Translations under genes and position numbers: made by a program
The notes under the pieces: model-generated
Database searches by the model: none
What the model was told of the DNA's origin: nothing
The model's input: only the letters and a program-made list of their open reading frames with translations
Virus record (IMG/VR): IMGVR_UViG_3300042197_001115
Location: 1-28,038 of that record
Length of the DNA: 28,038 nt
Strand: one strand, 5' to 3'
Source of the DNA: a virus
In this document: positions 18,727 to 25,549 of the stretch, one piece after another
Position numbering within the stretch: position 1 is the stretch's first letter
Layout: each line of letters starts with the position of its first letter

Positions 18727-19053
18727 ATGGAAAGACTTGATGTATTAGCAGAGAATTATAAGCCAACTGAACATTGGACTGAAAAAGATTGGTCTAAGTT
18801 TATACATTGGCTTAAAGGTATGTTGCAAGTAAATGATAAAGTTACAGTTACCTTTAACAAAAAGGATGGTACTGAGCGTGTCATGAATTGCACATTGAAT
18901 CCCGAACATCTACCCAAAGTAGAAGTAAAGGAAGGTGCTGAACCCAAACGTAAAAAATCTGAGGACGTATTAGCCGTCTATGATTTGGATGCAAAGGGTT
19001 GGCGTAGTTTCACAATTAAATCTGTAACCAGTGTACGATTTTCAATCGAATAA
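18727..19053 (+). CDS. WYL_2/DUF2693-like SH3-fold protein
   Basis: A 108-residue protein. The pattern TVTFNKKDGTERVMNCTLNP...LP, a Lys-rich linker, then DVLAVYDLDAKGWRSFTIKSV is that of a small beta-barrel protein shared by many T4-like phages (WYL_2, formerly DUF2693). A nucleotide-binding role has been suggested for WYL-type folds, but none is shown for this one. It starts one base after the SGNH-like gene. Confidence 0.78.
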   Translation: MERLDVLAENYKPTEHWTEKDWSKFIHWLKGMLQVNDKVTVTFNKKDGTERVMNCTLNPEHLPKVEVKEGAEPKRKKSEDVLAVYDLDAKGWRSFTIKSVTSVRFSIE

Positions 19054-19066
19054 ATAGAGTTACACA

Positions 19067-19282
19067 ATGTCTAAACTTCAATATTACTGTAGACCGTATG
19101 TAGCGTTTGATCCTAACAATAAGGATCATAGACGTTGGTTCGCTAGTTTTAACGAAAACCGTTCTTGGGGCCGATGCCCAGTAAGGTTCATTATTGACGA
19201 TGATCACGGCGATCTTATAACCATGATCCAGCGTAAACTTATCCAATATTACGTGGATAAGGAATTCAAGAAAAAGGCTTGA
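19067..19282 (+). CDS. Hypothetical protein (71 aa)
   Basis: A 71-residue protein, MSKLQYYCRPYVAFDPNNKD..., with many aromatic and basic residues in the first half and a helix at the end (MIQRKLIQYYVDKEFKKKA). The ribosome site is weak (GAGTTA). An AATAAATA-like motif overlaps the upstream stop, so late expression is possible. Its TGA stop forms part of the -35 box of the next promoter. No family recognised. Confidence 0.8.
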   Translation: MSKLQYYCRPYVAFDPNNKDHRRWFASFNENRSWGRCPVRFIIDDDHGDLITMIQRKLIQYYVDKEFKKKA

Positions 19283-19307
19283 CAAATAATCGGTTTGGGT
19301 ATATACT
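19279..19307 (+). promoter_or_regulatory. Sigma70 promoter of the 53-aa gene
   Basis: AGGC-TTGACA (19279-19284), 17-base spacer, TATACT (19302-19307). The predicted start at 19314 leaves a 3-base leader. Confidence 0.85.
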
Positions 19308-19316
19308 ACTCATATC

Positions 19317-19478
19317 ATGAAAAAAGAAACTCTTTCGTTCAAGATTCAGCGCCCGAAAACCCGTGCCCACAAGCCGCTGTTTGATCGGGATCTACCCTTC
19401 CAACCTAAGGTTGTAAACCCTAAAAATCAATATAAGCGCCGTCCCAAGCACCGTAACGGTGACTGGGAGGATGCGTAA
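19317..19478 (+). CDS. Small highly basic protein (53 aa), near-leaderless
   Basis: A 53-residue protein (MKKETLSFKIQRPKTRAHKP...KRRPKHRNGDWEDA) too short for routine calling. It is very rich in Lys, Arg and Pro, so probably disordered and nucleic-acid or polymerase binding. No ribosome site fits, because the predicted mRNA has only three bases before the ATG. It has its own strong promoter and is followed by an inverted repeat with a T-run, so it looks like a self-contained unit. Function unknown. Confidence 0.72.
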   Translation: MKKETLSFKIQRPKTRAHKPLFDRDLPFQPKVVNPKNQYKRRPKHRNGDWEDA

Positions 19479-19479
19479 G

Positions 19480-19505
19480 TTGTTGTTTTTAAACAACAAT
19501 TTTCT
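19480..19505 (+). terminator. Possible weak terminator
   Basis: TTGTTGTTT (19480-19488) pairs perfectly with AAACAACAA (19491-19499) and is followed by TTTTCTT. The stem is AT-rich and the loop very tight, so efficiency is doubtful. Confidence 0.4.
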
Positions 19506-19509
19506 TGCC

Positions 19510-19569
19510 TAAAAAGGCTTGACAATAAATCGATTTGGGTTTATAATACATAGTATTGAAACTGATAAA
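19510..19569 (+). repeat. 60-base promoter/leader direct repeat, copy 1
   Basis: Matches 21055-21114 in 59 of 60 bases by eye (T against C just before the -10 box). It contains the promoter and the leader ATAGTATTGAAACTGATAAA. A third, less exact copy begins at about 21625. Confidence 0.85.
19519..19547 (+). promoter_or_regulatory. Sigma70 promoter in repeat copy 1
   Basis: TTGACA (19519-19524), 17-base spacer, TATAAT (19542-19547): a perfect consensus. Confidence 0.92.
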
Positions 19570-19581
19570 CAGGAAACAGAA

Positions 19582-20031
19582 ATGAATTGCAATGTTACTC
19601 TGACCGCTGAAGAATTCAAGACCATTCACAACACCCTCTGGGCTATGGAATATAAGGGCATGGATTCTAAGACGGCCGCTGAAAAAATCCGTGAGGCACT
19701 TAGCGGTGCGTATGCTCAGGAGAGCAAGGCATTCAGTACTAAGTCCGATCATTTTGATCAGGTCAAGAAGGATCTCGGCCTCTCTGCAATTTGGTCAATC
19801 TATGAGGTTGACAATCTTAGCGACCGTCATACGTTTGAGGGTGTGACCCGTGTGGTCTACAAGGATCATTGGGGTAGCCGTCAGGTTTCAACCGAAATCA
19901 ACGGTGGCACTTGGGCCGCTCTCTATGTTGCGGCTAATGCTTGCATCCGTGACAGTGGCGATGACCATCATGTTTTTATTGAGAATTTCAAGAAGTTTGG
20001 GGACACCCTAATTCTAAGTACCGGATCTTAA
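19582..20031 (+). CDS. Hypothetical protein (149 aa)
   Basis: A 149-residue protein starting MNCNVTLTAEEFKTIHNTLW, with a helical N-terminal half and a mixed C-terminal half (SIYEVDNLSDRHTFEGVTRV, then GGTWAALYVAANACIRDSGD). The ATG at 19582 follows AGGAAA by 6 bases; an earlier frame start at 19519 lies inside the promoter. Codon use is GC-richer than the methyltransferase gene downstream. It is probably a highly expressed early protein, since it has a perfect promoter. No family recognised. Confidence 0.85.
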   Translation: MNCNVTLTAEEFKTIHNTLWAMEYKGMDSKTAAEKIREALSGAYAQESKAFSTKSDHFDQVKKDLGLSAIWSIYEVDNLSDRHTFEGVTRVVYKDHWGSRQVSTEINGGTWAALYVAANACIRDSGDDHHVFIENFKKFGDTLILSTGS

Positions 20032-20039
20032 GTTTAGTA

Positions 20040-21032
20040 TTGTCAATCGTGCAAACCCATAGAATTTTTAAAAATAATCATACCATAAACTATGCAGAAT
20101 TATTTAACGATAGTTGGCGTAATAGATTTTTTCAAAAAGCACTCATTAAACACGCCTATAATAAAGTAGTATTGGATATGGGTACTGGTACTGGTATACT
20201 AGCATTTTATGCATTGTCAGCCGGAGCCAAATTTGTTTACTGTATTGATGTGGATTCAAAAAGTTGCGCCATAACAGAAAAGTTACTATCTAAACAATTC
20301 GATAAGTCTAGATTTAAAGTAATAAATGGGAACTTTTGGAGTAATCACATATTTGGTTGGCATAATAATATAGATAATACTATAAACCATGAAATCGACA
20401 TATTAGTGACAGAGACAATAGGTCCTGGTTTATTTGATCAAGGAATGTTCCATACGTGGCATTATATAAAACCATTCTTATCTAAAGAAGCCATTAGCAT
20501 TCCTGATCGTTTACACGCAGATATTTGGTTTTGGAATAAAGATAATTTTGATCTAGAATCAAACCCAAAAAATACTATTATTTGTGATAATCTGTTAGAT
20601 AAAGATTTGGCTAAGGCTATGATTGAAATTGATATTGAGATTAGAGAATTTTACGCCTCAATAAGTATGGAATGGGTAAATATTAATGCGATAAAAAATT
20701 CCCCATCTAAAATATATAAAGATATTTTTAGTTACGGAATGCATGAAATGCCAAATCTATTGTTCCACTCAAATCGTTATCCTAAGGTTAATCATATTAT
20801 ACCAAACATATCATTTGATCTAATCATAGACAAACCCGAAAAACTATCGATAGTTAACAAATTATCATTTGAGCAGGAAACTCTCTATATAAAAGATGCA
20901 ATGTATATGCCTTGGCAAGAAAATCCCTTATTCCACATTGAACACCCTGGTCAATACCAATTCACTTATAGTAATTTCGATTTAATACATAAATTCACTA
21001 GTGAATGGGTATGTACCAGTCTAAGTCATTGA
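20040..21032 (+). CDS. PRMT-like SAM-dependent methyltransferase
   Basis: About 330 residues. The SAM loop is VLDMGTGTGILAFYALSAGA (Gly48, Gly50, Gly52) with CIDVD as the acidic end of strand 2. DILVTETIGPGLFDQGMF resembles the double-E loop of protein arginine methyltransferases: Glu125 is kept, but the second Glu is Asp or Gln. KPFLSKEAISIPD fits the start of the PRMT barrel. The target could be a host protein, but with the second Glu changed, Arg specificity is doubtful. The start is unclear: TTG at 20040 or GTG at 20049, neither with a ribosome site. Strongly AT-rich, and flanked by the two 60-base repeats, so probably a recent insertion. Confidence 0.75.
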   Translation: MSIVQTHRIFKNNHTINYAELFNDSWRNRFFQKALIKHAYNKVVLDMGTGTGILAFYALSAGAKFVYCIDVDSKSCAITEKLLSKQFDKSRFKVINGNFWSNHIFGWHNNIDNTINHEIDILVTETIGPGLFDQGMFHTWHYIKPFLSKEAISIPDRLHADIWFWNKDNFDLESNPKNTIICDNLLDKDLAKAMIEIDIEIREFYASISMEWVNINAIKNSPSKIYKDIFSYGMHEMPNLLFHSNRYPKVNHIIPNISFDLIIDKPEKLSIVNKLSFEQETLYIKDAMYMPWQENPLFHIEHPGQYQFTYSNFDLIHKFTSEWVCTSLSH

Positions 21033-21054
21033 TTTATAATAAGAAAAAAGTTGC

Positions 21055-21114
21055 TAAAAAGGCTTGACAATAAATCGATTTGGGTCTATAATACATAGTA
21101 TTGAAACTGATAAA
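21055..21114 (+). repeat. 60-base promoter/leader direct repeat, copy 2
   Basis: Near-identical to 19510-19569. The two copies bracket the genes at 19582 and 20040, so recombination between them would remove both as one unit. Confidence 0.85.
21064..21092 (+). promoter_or_regulatory. Sigma70 promoter in repeat copy 2
   Basis: TTGACA (21064-21069), 17-base spacer, TATAAT (21087-21092): a perfect consensus. Confidence 0.92.
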
Positions 21115-21126
21115 GAGGACTTGCAA

Positions 21127-21426
21127 ATGACTACGATTCAAGATGTTAATACTGCTATCATGTTTGGTGACTTCACTAATGACCAGTTGAATTCAATTCT
21201 TGGTGCTATAAAGTTCCGTAGGGGCCAAATCACTAAGGAAGTTAAGCGAGGCTTGACTATCGGTGAGAAGGTCAAGTTTGTCAATAGCCGAACTGGTGGT
21301 GTTGTTATTGGTAATGTGACCAAGGTCAATCGCAAGTTTGTGATTGTGCGTGAGGCTACTAAGGCTAATGGATTTTTTGCTACCCAGTGGCGAGTCCCTG
21401 CTAGCATGTTGGAAGTGACAGAATGA
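21127..21426 (+). CDS. Hypothetical protein with a KOW/SH3-like middle (99 aa)
   Basis: A 99-residue protein, MTTIQDVNTAIMFGDFTNDQ... The middle, LTIGEKVKFVNSRTGGVVIGNVTKVNRKFVIVRE, reads as a small beta-barrel of the KOW/Tudor kind (G-V-x-G-x-V turn) often seen in RNA or ribosome binders. The last part ends VPASMLEVTE. GAGGA lies 9 bases before the ATG at 21127; the earlier frame start at 21064 is in the promoter. The stop overlaps the next gene (ATGA). Confidence 0.8.
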   Translation: MTTIQDVNTAIMFGDFTNDQLNSILGAIKFRRGQITKEVKRGLTIGEKVKFVNSRTGGVVIGNVTKVNRKFVIVREATKANGFFATQWRVPASMLEVTE

Positions 21427-21593
21427 GTAAGATGAGCGATATTAATATCCAAATTCAGGAGTATCTGATGCAGGGTGTGGAACCAGAGAAGGTTGCAAAA
21501 CTGCTAAATGTGCCCCTAATTTGGGTTACGGACACGCTAGATTCCATGATGGAAAGCGATGAACCGGACTTTACTTACGGACAGGAACTGTAA
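21423..21593 (+). CDS. Small HTH-like protein (56 aa)
   Basis: A 56-residue protein too short for routine calling, starting MSKMSDINIQIQEYLMQGVE. The stretch VEPEKVAKLLNVPLIWVTDT looks like a helix-turn-helix of the kind found in small DNA-binding proteins, followed by an acidic tail (MMESDEPDFTYGQEL). It overlaps the upstream stop by ATGA, so translation is coupled. It could be a small regulator, but the acidic tail could also mean a DNA mimic or inhibitor. Confidence 0.75.
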   Translation: MSKMSDINIQIQEYLMQGVEPEKVAKLLNVPLIWVTDTLDSMMESDEPDFTYGQEL

Positions 21594-21632
21594 GTTGTTG
21601 ATTTGCAACAGGAAAAAAGTTGCAAAAAAGGC

Positions 21633-21661
21633 TTGACAAATAATCGGTTTGGCTGTATAAT
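21633..21661 (+). promoter_or_regulatory. Sigma70 promoter of the LPD29-like gene
   Basis: AGGC-TTGACA (21633-21638), 17-base spacer, TATAAT (21656-21661). The leader shares ATAGTATTGAAACTGA with the two repeats. Confidence 0.92.
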
Positions 21662-21696
21662 ACATAGTATTGAAACTGAGAAAACGGAGATACGAA

Positions 21697-22143
21697 ATGG
21701 CTTACATGAATCAGGAACGCAAAGCAAAGATCGCACAAGCCCTCAAGCCTGTATTGGCTAAGTATAAGGTCAAGGGTACGCTAAGTGTCCGCAATCATAT
21801 GGCAATCTGTCTGACCCTCAAGTCTGGTCCTATCGACTTTATCGGTAACAGCAACCGTGTCTGTGGTTCTAGTCACTATCAGGTGTCACGTGGTTTTCGC
21901 CCCAACACTAGTAACTATTCTGATGTAAACCCTTACTGGTTTCAGGATCACTACGATGGTGTTGCTAAGGATTTCTTGACCGAGGCTTTCGCCGCACTCA
22001 AGTCTGCTGATTATTATGACCGTAGCGATGCGATGACCGATTATTTCGACACCGCATACTATTACGATCTCCATATCGGTAAGTGGAACAAGCCCTACCA
22101 ATTGACGGGCACTCCTGATTCTTGGGAAAAGGTCACAGTATAA
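21697..22143 (+). CDS. LPD29-like phage protein
   Basis: A 148-residue protein. The C-terminal pattern YYDRSDAMTDYFDTAYYYDL, then HIGKWNKPYQL is that of a domain found alone in phages and inside very large polyvalent proteins (LPD29-like). The first part has a KVKGTLSVRNHMAICLTLKSG beta-hairpin and an IDFIGN turn. No catalytic residues are evident. CGGAG lies 6-7 bases before the ATG at 21697. It is followed directly by a membrane microprotein whose start overlaps the stop (TAATG). Confidence 0.8.
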   Translation: MAYMNQERKAKIAQALKPVLAKYKVKGTLSVRNHMAICLTLKSGPIDFIGNSNRVCGSSHYQVSRGFRPNTSNYSDVNPYWFQDHYDGVAKDFLTEAFAALKSADYYDRSDAMTDYFDTAYYYDLHIGKWNKPYQLTGTPDSWEKVTV

Positions 22144-22253
22144 TGCTTGACAAAATTAAGGAAATCTTGTATACTTATTTTTGGTGGCTAGAGTCTGCTT
22201 TTTGGTTTGCTCTAGTCGTTGTTAGTGTAACTTTTCTTTGGTACAATCGATGA
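22143..22253 (+). CDS. Single-span membrane microprotein (36 aa)
   Basis: A 36-residue frame: charged start MLDKIKEILYTYFWWLES, then the membrane helix AFWFALVVVSVTFLW and the end YNR. Its ATG overlaps the upstream stop (TAATG) and its stop overlaps the next ATG, which supports real coupled translation. Against this, a strong promoter lies within its first codons and would give mRNAs lacking its start. The clear membrane-helix pattern argues for a true gene. Confidence 0.55.
   Translation: MLDKIKEILYTYFWWLESAFWFALVVVSVTFLWYNR
22147..22175 (+). promoter_or_regulatory. Sigma70 promoter inside the microprotein gene
   Basis: TTGACA (22147-22152), 17-base spacer, TATACT (22170-22175). It would give a leader of about 68 bases for the gene at 22250. 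Confidence 0.7.
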
Positions 22254-22405
22254 ACAGTTATTGGGTACTTGTGAAATATAAGGATGAGCCGGGTGCAGGA
22301 TTCGGTCGTGTTGTTCTCAATGCCGACAACCCTTACCAAGCAATCCAAATGGCCAAGGCGATGTACGGTCGTCTGCTAATTTCAGAATCGGCTTGCCCCG
22401 TATAA
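22250..22405 (+). CDS. Small hypothetical protein (51 aa)
   Basis: A 51-residue protein, MNSYWVLVKYKDEPGAGFGR..., with a strand, a turn rich in Gly/Pro, a second strand (VVLNADNPYQ) and a helix (AIQMAKAMYGRLL). This beta-beta-alpha pattern (a strand, then 'ADNPYQAIQMAKAMYG') is seen in many small phage proteins whose role is unknown. It overlaps the upstream stop (ATGA) and lacks its own ribosome site, so it relies on coupling. Confidence 0.72.
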   Translation: MNSYWVLVKYKDEPGAGFGRVVLNADNPYQAIQMAKAMYGRLLISESACPV

Positions 22406-22422
22406 ATTGGGTAAGATAATGG

Positions 22423-22451
22423 TTGACACAATCCGCGACATGTGTTATCAT
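22423..22451 (+). promoter_or_regulatory. Sigma70 promoter of the last early gene
   Basis: TTGACA (22423-22428), 17-base spacer, TATCAT (22446-22451). Confidence 0.75.
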
Positions 22452-22498
22452 TATACTTGTGCAATGTCGCACTTTGTTAATTAAATGAGGTAATTGTT

Positions 22499-22879
22499 AT
22501 GTCTAGTCAGACTTTTAAGGTTGTTGGTATTACTGTTCACAATGGCAACGCTAAGGTGCGTTTTACTGATGACATGGTTCGCCGTGTTAAGCAGTTCACT
22601 AAAGGTGGAGCCACTCGTTGTGAGTTTATTGAGTTGCCGTCAGAAATGACTAAGGTTGAGGCACTCAAGTACATGCTTATTCGTCCCGAGTATGCTAGCC
22701 CCAGTGATCAGGCAACTATCACTGATAGTCTTTCTGATCGTGAGAAGGAAGCACGTAAGGGTGAAGTGAAGGTTAAGGCATCTAAGGCTAAGCCCTCGCT
22801 TGACGCTATCAAGAGCCGTGCTAAGAAGCCACAGGCTACTGTTGAGGATGTTCTCAACGCTGTGACCCCTGCTGAGTAA
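22499..22879 (+). CDS. Hypothetical protein with a basic tail (126 aa)
   Basis: A 126-residue protein. Residues 1-75 look folded (TFKVVGITVHNGNAKVRFTD, then CEFIELPSEMTKVEALKYM). The rest is charged and Lys/Ala-rich (KARKGEVKV-type runs, KSRAKKPQ), then an acidic-ended helix (VEDVLNAVTPAE). TGAGGT lies upstream of the ATG. Codon use is GC-richer, suggesting high expression. It may bind nucleic acid through its tail. It is the last rightward gene and is followed by a strong terminator. Confidence 0.82.
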   Translation: MSSQTFKVVGITVHNGNAKVRFTDDMVRRVKQFTKGGATRCEFIELPSEMTKVEALKYMLIRPEYASPSDQATITDSLSDREKEARKGEVKVKASKAKPSLDAIKSRAKKPQATVEDVLNAVTPAE

Positions 22880-22902
22880 AACTCGCAAGTGCCCAAAAAG
22901 GT

Positions 22903-22925
22903 AGGCCCCGCAAGGGGCCTTTCCT
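22903..22925 (+). terminator. Two-way rho-independent terminator
   Basis: AGGCCCC (22903-22909), loop GCAA, GGGGCCT (22914-22920), then TTCCTTT. Read on the minus strand the same hairpin is followed by ACCTTTTT. It ends both the rightward early block and the leftward fibre operon. Confidence 0.92.
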
Positions 22926-22938
22926 TTGGTCAGTTATA

Positions 22939-25524
22939 TTACCAACTTGTTGTGCCAGTAAACTTAGCCCAAGTGTCCGTAGCGACACAAACATACAAGT
23001 TACCGCCTGAATCATAAGCAGCCTGTCCTGCACTACCGTTTGAGGTATTTGCAACAGGAGCAGTACTCCAAACTACAGTATTAGCATTGATGACAGGTAA
23101 TGCAACAAACGTTCCGTTACCAGTCAACACATTGCTTACATTACCGTCTAAGTTAACACCAGAAATGTTACCGATGTTTGTAGCACTTATAGTACCAGTT
23201 AATGATATGTTACCACCGGACATTGTATCATTAGCACTATCATAACCAAACTGTGTATCATATACATCACGGTTGCTGTTAGTATATAAGAATGCGTTGG
23301 TACCTAAATTATTTAAATTCAAGTCATTGAATAATGCAACATTACCGCTTACGTTACCAGAGAATGAAGCGGTATTGGCAGCAAAGTGTCCGTTACTATA
23401 AATGTTAGCGTTACCTACTGTAATAGAATCAACAGCAGTTAAACTACTAAATCCGCTTAATGTTGGTGCAGGACTTGCTCCACTTGCCACTAAGTTACCT
23501 GGTATAGTTAATACGCTATCGTTGCCAAATGTCCAAGTATGACTATTACTGTGAATTAAAGCCTGATTGTTAGATCCTGATGTAATCTCAAAACTAGTAT
23601 CTTCACCACCTAAGAAGATGTTGGCTGCTGGGTCATCAATGTTACTGAAACAATATGCTCTTAAGTGAATGTGCCCTGGAGCAGTTGGATCTAGTACCAA
23701 TATTTGTGAACCATAATTACTATCCGGTGTCAATACCATCGTGCTGACATTTGGAAGTGTTGGGTCTAAACTACTGTTAGCAATACTTTGAATCAAGCTG
23801 CCGCCACCTGCAAGATTCAATATACCATCATCACCAAAAACCCATTCATAGTTGGCATTGTCAGACTTTAATACAATATTTCCTGTTGCTCTTAAGTCTA
23901 CGATACCATTCGCTGCATATATGTAAACATCACTTGCACTTTCTAAACTATTAGCAACAATAGTACCGTTGCCGTCAAGTTGCATAGCACCAGGAGGTCC
24001 AATCTCTAATGTGCCTCCACTGACACCATCAACGAATGTTAAGTTAGCGGTTGATGCGAATGCTCCACTGTTATTAAACTGTATCTCTCCGGTGTTTCCT
24101 GCTGCCGCTGCTGCAGGAGCGGCTGCAAATGCACCGTTACCATAAAGAACATTACTATTGCTACCATCTAAATTTACCGTTGCTATATTTCCAATATTAC
24201 TTACGTTAGCAACATCTACTGTTCCTGTCCATGCGGTATCTTGTACGCTAGTATCGGGAAATATTAAATTTCCTGTGTTAGTGAATATAAAACTGTAAAT
24301 ACCATTTGCCAAATTGGTATCTATTTGAAAACTTCCGTTTGTTGATAAGAACGCATTGCCATTTGATTGAAATTCAATACCGTCAGTATTGGCAACACCA
24401 TTAGCCCATAGACCAAAATAATTAGCAGCAGATACTAATTCTGATGATCCGCCGGGAAATTCTATACGACCTGCAGTATCAAATAACCATTGACCTGAAC
24501 CTGCGTTAATAGTTACGTTGCCATTAGCGGCAGGTATAGTTATATTTGATGAGCCATTAGCAATACTGCTACCAGTAACTTCTACTGGTCCAAATGTTCC
24601 ATCACCTAATAATGCATTACTTGCATTACCATCTAGATTTATTGTTGCAATGTTTCCAACTGGTAAGTTAGTAATATTGCTACCATCGCCGTATAAGAAG
24701 TTTGCATTTACTACATTAGCGTTAACATCAAATGCAATGTTTGCATAATTTGCAGTAATTAAATTACCTAAGGCAGCATTACCGGAAGAAATATTACCTG
24801 TATATGTTGGTAGATAATTAGCGACATTTGAGTTACCGTAATCAGTAATGTCAGCACTCCAAGTACCATCGCCGTGCAATACGTTGGCGGCATTTCCATC
24901 ATAATTAGTAGCCGCAATGTTACCTAAGTTAGTAGCACTTATGTTGCCAACACTAACGTTACCTGTTGTGGTTATTGTGTTACTACCAAAACTTGCTAAT
25001 AATGATACTACATTACTATTACCATACGAACTATTAGCATCTGCTCCCCATGTACCATCACCACGTAATACACTATTAACGTTTCCGTTTAAGTTTACGC
25101 TAACAATATTACCAAATGCAGTGTTTGATGATACAGTGACAACCCCTGTACCACTTGCACCAGTAGAAGTGATAATAACTCCAGTACCTGCTAAAATTTG
25201 ACTTACACCGGAATCTACACTAGTATACTGATTAACAGTTTCGTTGACTGCGGTCACTGTGATTCCACCTGTAGTACGATATACAGTTACCACATCTCCT
25301 ACATCATTTGCTGGAGAAGAGGTTACGGTCAATGTACTGGTTTGACCTGGAGCAGCATTGGCTGCCGATGCAGTTGCTTGATTAAAAAGCGTTTCTGTAT
25401 TCGTTACAACAACAGGATTGGTACTTCCCGTTGCTTGCTCCTGTGCCACTGTTCTAGCAAGTTGTCTTGCTACTGTAGGGTCGGATACAGTTACTACTTG
25501 TGGGTTTGAACGTGTTGCAGACAT
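22939..25524 (-). CDS. Fibre-like structural protein 1 (861 aa)
   Basis: An 861-residue protein almost free of Cys and rich in Gly, Asn, Thr, Ser and Ala, as in trimeric beta-structured phage fibres. It contains a motif repeated at irregular distances: NVLHGDGTW, NALLGDGTF, NVLYGNGAF and NVLTGNGTF among others. The end (TVVWSTAPVANTSNGSAGQA, then YVCVATDTWAKFTGTTSW) looks like a compact C-terminal cap. MSATRSNPQ at 25524 is chosen because AAAGGAAAT precedes it; the longer frame to 25575 lies across the upstream stop. Probably an adsorption or capsid fibre; receptor specificity unknown. Confidence 0.85.
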   Translation of the reverse strand: MSATRSNPQVVTVSDPTVARQLARTVAQEQATGSTNPVVVTNTETLFNQATASAANAAPGQTSTLTVTSSPANDVGDVVTVYRTTGGITVTAVNETVNQYTSVDSGVSQILAGTGVIITSTGASGTGVVTVSSNTAFGNIVSVNLNGNVNSVLRGDGTWGADANSSYGNSNVVSLLASFGSNTITTTGNVSVGNISATNLGNIAATNYDGNAANVLHGDGTWSADITDYGNSNVANYLPTYTGNISSGNAALGNLITANYANIAFDVNANVVNANFLYGDGSNITNLPVGNIATINLDGNASNALLGDGTFGPVEVTGSSIANGSSNITIPAANGNVTINAGSGQWLFDTAGRIEFPGGSSELVSAANYFGLWANGVANTDGIEFQSNGNAFLSTNGSFQIDTNLANGIYSFIFTNTGNLIFPDTSVQDTAWTGTVDVANVSNIGNIATVNLDGSNSNVLYGNGAFAAAPAAAAAGNTGEIQFNNSGAFASTANLTFVDGVSGGTLEIGPPGAMQLDGNGTIVANSLESASDVYIYAANGIVDLRATGNIVLKSDNANYEWVFGDDGILNLAGGGSLIQSIANSSLDPTLPNVSTMVLTPDSNYGSQILVLDPTAPGHIHLRAYCFSNIDDPAANIFLGGEDTSFEITSGSNNQALIHSNSHTWTFGNDSVLTIPGNLVASGASPAPTLSGFSSLTAVDSITVGNANIYSNGHFAANTASFSGNVSGNVALFNDLNLNNLGTNAFLYTNSNRDVYDTQFGYDSANDTMSGGNISLTGTISATNIGNISGVNLDGNVSNVLTGNGTFVALPVINANTVVWSTAPVANTSNGSAGQAAYDSGGNLYVCVATDTWAKFTGTTSW

Positions 25525-25549
25525 TTTTTTATTTCCTTTATTTTTATTA

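Noticed and set aside
19519-21126. Identical N-terminal peptides MTINRFG... on two early genes
   Set aside because: These come from reading the duplicated promoter and leader; the true starts lie downstream at 19582 and 21127 after ribosome sites.
21594-21625. Inverted repeat TGTTG/CAACA after the 56-aa gene
   Set aside because: The stem is 5 bp and is followed by an A-run, not a T-run, on the plus strand.
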